A stretch of DNA of 64,000 nucleotides from Plectosphaerella cucumerina. Lineage: Eukaryota > Ascomycota > Sordariomycetes > Glomerellales > Plectosphaerellaceae. The translations under genes and the position numbers were made by a program. Below are positions 32,160 to 41,965 of the stretch, piece by piece (position 1 is the stretch's first letter; the number at the start of each line of letters is the position of its first letter). The notes under the pieces were generated by a model. The model saw only the letters and a program-made list of their open reading frames with translations. It made no database searches and was not told the DNA's origin. The stretch lies in contig JAGPXD010000002.1 of assembly GCA_020746995.1 (NCBI GenBank), forward strand, positions 7,068,001 through 7,132,000, written 5' to 3'.

Positions 32160-33557
32160 TTAAAACACACCCATGAGGTAGGTACTCAGTGCCCTGGGGG
32201 AAAGATGTCAGCTCAATGAACGTTTGCAAGAGGGATAGGTGAACTCACCCAAGTGCCACTGTGGCGCTGAGACCCAGCAGTGCCCTGTTCCGCACGCGCT
32301 CCTTCTTGAGCTGCACGTTGGGCCTGGTCCGCTTGCTGCTGCGCTCCTCCGACTCGTCGTCCTTGTCCTCCTCGTCGGCGGCGGTGATGTCGTCGGCCTT
32401 GCGTTTGGGCTTGGTAGACGCCTCTGGCTCCTCCTCCACGGGCGCGCCGCCGTTAGCGGCCTCGACCATGGCCTTGGCCTCTGCGAGCATGCGTGCCGTC
32501 TCCTCGGCGGATGGGGGCTGGGAGCTGGACAGGGGCAGTTCCAGGGAGATGGCGGTGTGCTTGACCTCGTGGCCCTCGTCGTCCATCTTGCTGTCCTGCT
32601 CGACGGAGATCTTGACCTTCTGCTCCTCCTCCTCCACAGCTTCCAGAGCAGGGGCGGCCGGTTCCGACTCGACCAGCTTGACGGTGGTCTCGGTCACGGC
32701 CTCGGAGACCTCGTTCTCGTCAATGGTTCCGTTGATCTCGACCTTGGCGGCGACGGCGGCCGTCGAGGGGATGCCGAGATCGACCGACTCGGACTTGGCC
32801 TTGCGCTTGCGCGGCGTCTTGACGGGGCGCGGCGCCGGAAGCTTCGTGGGACTAGCGGAGCGACGGGTCCGCATGCTACGCGGCAGCGACGTCGGGGTGG
32901 GCGGGGCCATCTGCAGAGCCGACTTGGCGAGCTCGAACTTGGGAGGTGCCAGGATCTTCTTGGGCGGGCTGTCCAGGTTGCTCGAGACGGCGATGGGGGC
33001 CGGGTCGAGGAGAGCTTGGATCCAGGGGACGACGTTGTACTCCTCGGCGAGCTTGAGGGCGTGTTCCGGGGAGATCCAGATGTTGCCGGCGGTCTCCTCG
33101 GGGCTGGTAGACTCGAGGGACTTGATGTACTTGCGCTCCGCCTCCTCCTCAGCGACCTCGGCGTATGGGAAGGTCGCCTTGAACATGCCGGTGGCGGAGA
33201 CGTAGCCGTCGTGGCTGCGGCGCATGAGGAAGTAGCTGTTCGGGCTCGACTTGAAGATGCCGGAGACGATGCCCTTGGGGAGGGGCGCGCGCAGGTGGGC
33301 GTAGTCGAAGAAGCCGAGAGGCGCCGTCTCGCCGCCTTCGGGCTGGTTGACCATCTTGGCCGTCAGCTGGGTCTGGCCGAGGCGCCGGCGCGAGACGAGG
33401 TCCTTGTCTGGGAAGGGAAGGAAGGTCAGCGACAACAGTACGGGAAGGGAGTTCGGCAGGTTCGGCATGTACATTGGGGTACGTCGTCAATCATCAAAGG
33501 GTTGCGCTTTGCAGGCAGAGCCCTGATCTCGATGGACTGCGTCACGGTGGCAGGCAT
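32160..33557 (-). CDS. Bqt4-like KilA-N/APSES-fold nuclear membrane protein
   Basis: Fission yeast Bqt4 anchors telomeres to the inner nuclear membrane. Exons 33557-33473, 33407-32249 and 32193-32160 give 425 residues. Splicing the first intron joins MIDDVPQ to YKDLVSRRRLGQTQL. The DNA-binding-like fold follows: FFDYAHLRAPLPKGIVSG, then NSYFLMRRSHDGYVSATGMFKATFPYA and NIWISPEHALKLAEEYNV. The middle is disordered, with PRKRKAKSE as a likely nuclear signal. The third exon is only 34 bases and completes LLGLSATVALGALSTYLMGVF, a short hydrophobic tail preceded by many Arg/Lys, as expected of a tail-anchored protein. The alternative reading as an APSES transcription factor is less likely because of that tail. 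Confidence 0.85.
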
Positions 33558-36124
33558 GGTTGAAGAGGCCGGGGCGATCGGTGGTCGCGTCGGGAAGTAA
33601 AATGAAGGTGGGTGCCGGCGCGTAGTGGATATGTGCGCGAGTATCGGATGCTGTGCGAATGCGCAAGCTGTTGATACGCGAAGCTGTATCTGTATGTACT
33701 GGGGGCCCTTGGGCGACGTCGAGGGTTATGGTACGGGGGTGGACGAGGGGCGCGTTTGGCGGTCGAGGAGGAGACACGTCGGGCGCGAAAAGGTCAATGT
33801 GTCGCTTAGGTCCGAAGCGCGCCGCAGAGCTCTGAGGGCTGCTTCCGGCAATTGCTGGTCGGTCGCGACAAGTGTCCGTCGGCTGGTCTGGTGATTAAAG
33901 GGTCCTAGGCGGGGGAGGGAAAGCTGTGACGGCAGGACGCCCGAAGAAAAGGAAGAACTGGCGATCGGAAAAAAGATGGGAGGAGGACAGGGCGAGGATG
34001 CGCAATTTGGCGAGAGCTTTGAGCCAGATTTGGCGGGCAAAGGAGGGTCTCGAGTTGTCGGGGGGAAGGAGGCAGGGACCGTCTGGGGGAGGGCAGGCGC
34101 ACCTTTTGGGTGTAGCGCAGGTGCCGCCGAGATGGGCGGGTACGGAAATCTCTGCACACATTCGAGGGTTGGAGGAGGTACCTCTCTATCTGACTGACCC
34201 CGGCCGCCCATTTCGGAGGGCCAGTGGCCTTCTAGTCCGCTTCTGGACGACGAGCCCCCGCTCTTCAACTTGAAGGTGACAATGGAAAACCGTAGGGCTG
34301 TTTTGTTCGTGTCACCTGGCCGCCCGACTTTGTTTCCCTTGTTCCCGTTGCCCGCCTGTTGCTGTCAGCGACAGATGCCTATGTAATCCTCGAGTGATGT
34401 CGTCGCCTGGTATTGATACTCTCGACCTAGTCGCGAGATGGAGATCCATGTCGCGCTCTGGAGCTGTTCAGCACGGTCTCGCGCCCACGCGCTGCCGACC
34501 GTTGGCCAATCCTTCCAGTGGTTCGCGCGACAGCCGGGGATAGCCATGTGTCCGGACATGGATGACCCTTCAGGCTTCAATGCATGCCCGACTTGGACGT
34601 CGATGCGGAGAGACAACGTGTGCCAGATGCAGGCGAGCAACCTAAGGTAAGGTAAGCCTCGACTGCGGGACCTTTAGCTGCCAGTGATGCGGGATGGCGT
34701 GGCGGGGGAGTCACATTGTCTTGGACAGTAGACAAGAATCCCTCGTGGGATGACTCCTAGTTTCTGATGCCCAGATGGTGGCCCAAGCGAGTGCTCTCGA
34801 TATCAGAGCAAAGCCAATGCTTCCAGGCCATTGCCTCTAGGCCATCGTTCACCCTCTCCAGTCTAGTCACTCCATGCTGCTCTCCTCAATTCGATGTACA
34901 TCCCCCGCCGCGTCGCCTCTGCCCATCGAGGCAAACCTGACGTGGCTCGTCCATGCGTGACGACCAACCTGAATCGCACCTTGACCTCGATCACAGCCTC
35001 CCATCTGATGCATCTATCCCCCCGTCCAAGCATCAGCCTGGCCTTACTCGCAGCGTACCTGGCAAGCCCGCTAGGGAACAAATCCCGGCAGGTTGGGCAT
35101 GTCTCTGGTGTCAGCTCAGACACTGGGGAAAATCGATTCAGTTCCCCGTGACATCTTCAGCCCACCCATTCCATCGCGGCACTTCCCTTCCATCAGCTTC
35201 CAATGCCGTGTCTCTGTCCAGACCGCCTTTGTGTCGAAGCCCCCCCCCTCTTGGCCCCTCCTTGTCCGTGAGGGGCACCAGAAAGGGGGGCGCGTCGTTT
35301 CATGCAGGATTCCCATTCGTGAGACAACGCTGATTCGCCCCCCCCTGGCTCAACCCAACGTGGCCGCTACTGCCCTGATCTCGAACCCCTCGGTCGCGGG
35401 GATTTTCAACTCGACGATATGGCCGGGTGCAGACGTGGTGGTGGCTGTCGAAGAGGGATGTGACCCTACCCTTGTGCCGAGGGCCTTGTCGTCTCCCCGA
35501 GGCCAGGCTGTGTGAGTGGTCTAGACTTGGAGGAGGGATTATTCTTAACAAGGGCGATCGACATCGGTGGTCTGACTGGCCGGCCTGAAGCGGAGACAGG
35601 AAGTTGGCCACAGCTTCTGCGTCAGGAGGCAGAGACTCGAGCAGAAAAGTGGCCTGCCCAACTGCCTTTCGAGCTGCTGCTGATGGACGGATCAACATCC
35701 CGAGGGGCGAAAGGTCGGGATCGCACGGGCTGCTGCACTAAACTGAAGCCCGTCCCGGGCCCTTGCTGGGGGCGTCCAGGGTGTGAGGTTCAAGTTGGCG
35801 GTGGTGCCAATGGTGCTTGCTAGAAAGGGGTCCATCCAAGTTCCTTGGCCCGGCCCTGCCAGAGACAAGCGCGGCCGGCTTATGCAACTGGCACGCACGG
35901 CACGGCTCTTGCTTGCCAGCTTCCCCTCCACCTCACAAGCTCACCGTCTGAACTTGAACCTCACTTCATCTCCATCCTCGAAGGACAACTTCATCTGGCT
36001 CACATCCAGCCTCCAACAACTCTGCCATCACCCACCACATCCCACAGCTTCTGCAAAGCAGTTGTTAGTCCAGGCCACACGGCAAGCAACTTCACAGTCT
36101 CGCCTCACCCCGCACGACGACAAA
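33558..36124. other. Divergent intergenic region, Bqt4-like gene / Rho-GDI
   Basis: 2.6 kb between divergent starts. Overlapping open frames occur near 33625-34280 on both strands but none has a motif. A short TAAGGTAAGGTAAG repeat lies at 34643-34656. Pyrimidine-rich sequence precedes the Rho-GDI start from about 35920. I see no gene. Confidence 0.5.
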
Positions 36125-37673
36125 ATGGCTTCCTCCAACCCTCACGACGACGATCACCTCCCTGAGGACACCCAGGGATACAAGCTTTCTCAGCCCAAGC
36201 AGAGCTTGGCTGATTACCAGAAGATGGGTAAGTCAGCTTGTGAAGTATGACCTTTGTGATATATATTCCCCCAGGGCTCGGGTGGCACAAAGGGACCAGC
36301 GGGAGTGCACGGCGGTGAGACTCAACCTCATCGCCTGGGAATTCGGGACATCACCTACGTCGCCGCCTTGCCTTCTAAGGTGCACGGCTCCATAATGGGC
36401 TTGCCTCCTGCACCTTCAACTTGGAAAATGGCGCTAGCGTCCAGTGCCTGCCGTCGCTGCTGGACGCCAGATCACCTCAACGCGTTCATTCTCCTTTATC
36501 ACGCGCCTTCGGGTCAACAACAGGAAATTCCTCCCGCTCTCACAATTCACATCCCACTGTTCCATCTCTTCTGGACGCCCCGCCATCGGCACTCAAGCAA
36601 CGAATCCGTCCTACTCTATTCACCCCATCTCATCACATTGTCTGCTCAAGATGTGTGCACCGGACGAAAAGTCACAAGACACCAAGGGCCCTGGAAGGTT
36701 CAGGACCATCCTCCTCCTCTGGTCTCCCACTGAGCGACTCGATTACAATCAAGCCGCCATTGAAGAGGAGATCCTGGAGAACACCCGCGAGAGTCACCTC
36801 CCAATGGCGTTCTACTTCAACAGCCCTTCCCTCACCAACACCACCCCAGGACCAAGCCGCACCTCCAGCACCCGCTCGTCCTCGTCTTACACCACTCCTC
36901 GCGCTCCCAACAACACGCCAATTCCCTCTCCTGGTCCCAAGCTTACCCGCGCCCGCACTCCCAAGCCACCCAGCCCTTCCCCCGAGCCTTCTCTCCGCTC
37001 CAGCATCGGAGACGACAGTACCCTCTGTGGCGACGAAGCTAACCAAGTTACCCAAGATGCCGAGGATGAGTCTCTCCAGCGCTACAAGCAGTCTCTCGGC
37101 CTTGGCGGCGGCGGCGCCAGCACGGCCAACCCCAGCGACCCCCGTGTCGTCATCATCGAGTCTCTCAGCCTCGAATCCCCTGACCGCCCTCCTGTCACCA
37201 TCGACCTGTCGACACCTGGCTCTGAGGCCACTCTTAAGGACAAGCCTTTCAAGATTAAGGAGGGTGTCAAGTTCACCATGGTCGCAAAGTTCCGAGTTCA
37301 GCACGAAATTCTCTCAGGACTTCAGTACGTTCAGGCCGTCAAGCGCAAGGGCATCCGCGTGTCGAAGGACTCGGAGATGATGGTGAGTCGCCTCCTTTCC
37401 GCATTAGGCGCTTGCCTCGACTGACACTTGTCACAGGGAAGCTACGCACCCAACACCGATAAGCAGCCCTTCTACACCAAGCGCTGTGAGTCTAGGCCCT
37501 CCCCTCTCCCGAACCCGCGGGGCACAAACTGACCATCCGCAGTCCAGGAGGAGGATGCGCCTTCGGGCATGCTGGCTCGCGGCCACTACACCGCCGTCTC
37601 CTCGTTCGTCGATGACGACAAGAAGACCCACCTGACCTTCGAGTGGTCGTTCGACATCGCCAAAGACTGGTAG
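36125..37673 (+). CDS. RDI1: Rho GDP-dissociation inhibitor
   Basis: Binds prenylated Rho/Rac/Cdc42 GTPases in the cytosol and keeps them inactive. Exons 36125-36227, 37057-37382, 37437-37485 and 37543-37673 give 202 residues. The first exon encodes the typical start, with YKLSQPKQSLADYQKM joined to DAEDESLQRYKQSLGL across an 829-base intron, very long for this window. The immunoglobulin-like domain has PFKIKEGVKFTMVAKFRVQHE, GLQYVQAVKRKGIRV, SYAPN, and GHYTAVSSFVDDDKKTHLTF ending IAKDW. The same frame is open through the first intron back to 36444 and carries a Ser/Pro-rich segment, so a second isoform with its own start (36804 or 36651) is likely; see findings. Confidence 0.95.
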
Positions 37674-38555
37674 ATGTCGAACGAGGAGGCGGCGGTGTGC
37701 TCCTGCGTGGGGAGTGGTTGAAGTGAGTTGCAAAGATCCGACGGAACGGCCATGGGTATTTATTGACCAGAGTGAGTCGCCAGATGTTGGTCAGTGATTC
37801 AGTCTGTGGAGTCCGCGGCCCAAACGGGTCGTCAATGTCCGCGACGCATCAAGAGTCGGCTTAAGGTTCGCGACGCATCAAGGAGTTTGCTACGCAACAA
37901 GGAATTTACGACAAAGGTTCGCAAGGCAACTACAAGTCCGCAGCACATCAAGAGGGCAGTTACGCATCAAGAAGTCCGCCACGCATCATGGATCAGCGAC
38001 CAACATGAAAATCCGCACCCATTCTGAAAGTCCGCGACGAAAGGAACAACGAACAAGGAAGGAGGCAAGGGCAGAGAAAACCAAACCAAGAAAACACCAA
38101 AAAAAAAGACAGGCGGTAGTTTACACCCGAGCACAGCATGCGTCACGACCACGACTGTGTTGTTCGGCTCGCAGTTACAGAAGATGCCGGCACAAGGCCT
38201 GGTTGCTTGGGAGGGGGTTTCACGCGCGGTTATGGGTGCACGCGCAGCAAAGGATGGTTCACGGGGTTACGAACGAGGCGGGAAAGACCCCTCACAAATG
38301 GTTTATAACGTGTCATGTCAGTGTGGCGATCGAGCAATACAGCTTCGCTATGCAACCACCGATGCCCTCGTGTGACTTTTATCGTGATATCGCCCGTTTC
38401 TAACGAGGCGCTTACTTCTTTGTGTGGCCAGGTATCTGGCCCTGATGTCTGACCTTGATATCTCCTCGACATCTGGCCTTGACATCTCCACATGGTCTAA
38501 TTGGTATCCTTCCAGGTCCGGCCCCCATGCTTCTCTTCCCCTTTGAGTATGGTAT
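37674..38555. other. Convergent intergenic region, RDI1 / PPG1
   Basis: 882 bases between convergent stops. The first half contains a family of degenerate short repeats (listed separately). The rest has no recognisable gene. Confidence 0.5.
37837..38042 (+). repeat. Degenerate short interspersed tandem repeat
   Basis: About eight imperfect copies of a motif like GTCCGCGACGCATCAAG occur at irregular spacing, for instance at 37837, 37866, 37917, 37936, 37959, 37974 and 38030. The copies differ by substitutions and small deletions, so this looks like an old, decaying array. It sits about 160 bases after the RDI1 stop. Confidence 0.6.
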
Positions 38556-39699
38556 CTACAGGAAGTAATCAGGCAGGGCATTGCCATCTGCCATCTTGCT
38601 CGGATCGGGCTGCGCGTCCTTGACCAGGTCATTTTCCGGAGCGGCAGCAAAGACATTGAAGAACCGCTCGCCCGTGTCGCTGACTTCGAGGACACTGGCC
38701 ATGTTGCCACATCTGTAGCAGTAATTTGGGGCGCTCCAGACAGTACTCAGCTTGTCGTCATACAGCACCTGGAAGCCCTCCTGACACAGCTGATGGGCCC
38801 TGAGGATGTGCGACATGCCGTTGACGGCGAGGAACTTCTTGACGACCTGGCCGCCAAAGGTGTAGCCCGCACCGCGGGGGGATAGGGAGAACTCGTCCCT
38901 GTCGGGGTCTGGATCTGACCAGACGAGGTCGGCCATTGGGCCTTCGTGGGGGATCTCGCGGAAGCGGTCGATGACGACGATTTGGTCTATCGAGTGAATG
39001 GAGGGAGAGAGGCCTGGGGGTAGTATCTGTCAGCAGTGTCTTGGAGAGGGCAGAGGAAGCAGGGGACTCACCCCCGTGCACGCAGAAGATCTGGTTGTTG
39101 ATGACGACGCTCAGCGTGAGGAAATCAAACATGTCGGTAAAGTAGTGCCAGACGTTGGCGTTGCCGTATTTCCGGGAACATTCCGTGTAGAAGCCGTAGG
39201 ACTGGGTGACGCCGCGGGACTCGTGGTTGCCGCGGATGAGGTGGATTCGGTCGGGGTATCGGAGTTTGAGGCATACGAGCAGGGATATCGTTTCGACGCT
39301 GAACATTCCGCGGTCGACGTAGTCGCCTGGGGGAGCAGTGTCAGCACCTGGACAGAGGAGGGGGAAGCGTTCGGGGGAGGGGCTCACCCAGGAAGAGGTA
39401 GTTTGTGTCGGGACACCAGCCGCCGATTTTGAAGATCTCGATTAGGTCGTAGAACTGGCCGTGGATGTCGCCGACGACTGTGACGGGGGCGCGGACGTGG
39501 ACGACGTTGCTCTCGCGCATGAGGAGCTCCTTGGTCTTTGCGCAGATGGCCTCGATGACGGGCTCGGCGAGGAGCTCCTTCTTGTACAGGCGTGAGATGC
39601 ACTCGTCCAGATCGACGGTCGCTGCAAGGCGACAAGGTCAGCATTCATCTTCTCCAGCGCACTTGGCAGGTGCTGCCACTGACATGGAAGGCTGGGCAT
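38556..39699 (-). CDS. PPG1: PPG1-type serine/threonine protein phosphatase catalytic subunit
   Basis: A PP2A-family metallophosphatase. Exons 39699-39684, 39621-39388, 39326-39072 and 39013-38556 give 320 residues. The first exon is just 16 bases and its intron has a GTCAGT donor; splicing gives MPSLPSTVDLDECISRLYK. Metal and phosphate-binding motifs are intact: GDIHGQFYDL, GDYVDRG, RGNHESR, plus VHGGLSPS, SPRGAGYTFG, RAHQLCQEG and SAPNYCYRCGN. The C-terminal DYFL is the site of carboxymethylation in PP2A-type enzymes. DLDECISRLYKKELL, IDRFREIPHEGPMADLVWSDP and FNVFAAAPEN resemble Ppg1 more than PP4 or Sit4. In yeast Ppg1 acts with the Far complex; in plant pathogens a relative affects development. 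That role is inference here. Confidence 0.92.
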
Positions 39700-41965
39700 C
39701 TTGGGCGGTTCAGCAAGCTGCTGCTGCTGGCCCGACCGCCTGTGTATTTGGAGTGTGCCGGTCTCTGGTTACCGGGGTGCAGTTTGTCGGAACCGGTTTT
39801 GCTGAAGGTTGAGGGTGGAGGGACGAGGCAAGGCGCAGGCTTGAGCTCACGAGGCTGGCCTGGTTCGGCTCCGACGGTAGACGATGTGTAACGGGAAGTT
39901 TGGTCGGCGATGCCTCAGCATGATCGTCAATGTCGGGTCTGGGTTCGCGAAGGGGGGGTGCGGCCGTCACATCTGGCGTAAGTAGAAGGGCGCGCTGGTC
40001 CGTTGGATGCTTGGGGGGCGATGTGGCGACTGGCTCGTCGTCGAGGGTTGTTCAGGCTGCTGGGTGCATTTTCGCAATGGATCTTGAAGGGTGACCGAGC
40101 TTCACCTTGCTTGCTGCTGCTGCTGCTGCTCGACCTTGGTCTGAAACCCCCCGCCAGAGTGCTGAGCAAGCAGGGCAGGTACGAGTCGCTGACTTGACAG
40201 ATGGCCCGAGCGTCCTACCAGTGCTTCGAGTTAGCGTCCGCCAGGCCAAGGGGTGTCATGCGAATAAAAGGCTCCTGGTGCCCTGCTGCCCACTGGGCCT
40301 GTTTCTCCCCTCTTCCTCTTCATCTTCCTCTTCTGTCGTTGTCACTCATGCCGTTTTCACCAATGGCTCGCCCACTGTCATCGTCGCCGCTTGGCCGTTC
40401 TGCTGCCGGCGAGCTCAGGAGTCGCGAGAGGTGACCTCGTTCGATTCGATCCGAGTCGACTGCCGGACTGGTCGGCTTCGGTTGTTCCCCTGATTCCCGC
40501 CCTTGGCTGATGCTGCTCATCACCCAGCCCCCGTATTCCATCTGCTGCTGGGTTTGGGCCTCTGCCTGTTCTTCCAACCCGTTTCCTTGTCCGAGTCCAT
40601 CTCCCCGCCACACATATCTATTAGCATCGGCGACTCTCAACTCCCTCGTTCGATTCCTCCATGGCGGCTATGTTCTGGCTCGCAAGGCACCATTTCTCTG
40701 TTTCTCTCCACCTGCCCGACGTCCCCTCGGGTGATGTGCTACCATACCCTCGGATCGGCTGTCCCTGGACACGCCTGTTGTGGCCCCATGATCTATCAAG
40801 CCATTCCGTCTACGCTGAGATGCTATTTCTTTCAAGCATCCCTCGACATGACCTGTCTTCTAGACATGCTCATTTAGCTCAGCAAGGCGTGGCCAGACTA
40901 AGCTATCAACGCCAGTCTCGTTTCAAGAGCTTCTGCTCTGCCTCGGATTATCAATCTATGCCTGGATCGTGTTCCATCTCCAAGTGGAAATGGACCATCC
41001 TTCATCATGGACATTCTTCAATATCAAATAGTCTCTCTGCTCTGCTTCTCTTCCATTCCAGCTGTTCTGTCCATACTAGAATAGCAACCACCAGTCTGAA
41101 TATCAGTCCCTGTTCCAGATTGCCACTCTGCCCTCCCGTCGTTGACCGCTGGCACGAAATGCCCTCAGCACCGGCATCCTGCATGTATCGACCTCACCAC
41201 CCTCCACCCTCCTGCCCCAACCAGATCCCCTCTGGACGGCAGGAGTACAGCATCAGGGCTTGAGGCCTCGTCCAATCACCGTCACGGAGAGGGCTGCCCT
41301 CTCGGTTGGATGTGGGTCGCCCGGGCGAGGCTGGCGCTAACCGAACTGGGCCAGTTTTCAAGTCTCATGGCCCGTGCCTGAGCCCGCCCGCCGCTCTTCC
41401 TTCACTTCGACACGCTCAGCTTCGTTCCGCACACCTTTGGCACCAGCCGATCATCGCATTGCAGCCTTTCGCGTCTCTTGTTTTCACCCTTTTATCGATC
41501 GGGTTCTTATCTTCCAGCCTTTTGTTTCCCCTTTTCGAGCCCGCGCGCATCATCAGCCATCTTGGCATTGTTGGAAGCGCAGGACGAAAGACGGGGAGCC
41601 ACCCAGGCATTGGGACCCAGCCCAGCCCAGCCATCCACACCTTCAGCACCCACACCACGCCCACGTCCACACCCACCCCAAACCTCCACACGTCAAGGAC
41701 CCCATCCGGGACTGTGGTTTCTTCCCGAAGAGACGACCATCCTTAGGCCGGGCTACTTTGAATCGGCATACAGGTGATCTTCTGGTCCCTTGGCCATCTC
41801 TCGCTCAGCTGCCCCCCACGGTCGGCTCTTCATTCAACCACAAGCATCTCCTATGTCGACAGCTCGGCACAGAAGATCCCTCCTGTTTCCTGGCCCCCGG
41901 CCCCTTCATCACCCTCGGGACGCCTAGCCTCCCCGATCAACCCAACCTACCAACCCGTCGGCATC
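39700..41965. other. Divergent intergenic region, PPG1 / zinc-knuckle gene
   Basis: 2.3 kb between divergent starts. Pyrimidine-rich sequence, especially from about 41380, suggests a long leader for the zinc-knuckle gene, possibly with a leader intron. Open frames up to 214 codons lack motifs. A small CTG/CAG run occurs near 40113-40130. No gene can be supported. Confidence 0.5.

Noticed and set aside
32239..33600. 453-codon plus-strand frame opposite the Bqt4-like gene
   Set aside because: Antisense of a recognised KilA-N protein; Leu/Gly-rich composition is an artefact.
36421..37380. 319-codon frame overlapping the Rho-GDI gene
   Set aside because: A different frame from the Rho-GDI exons; its Ser/Pro/Ala richness mirrors the true frame.
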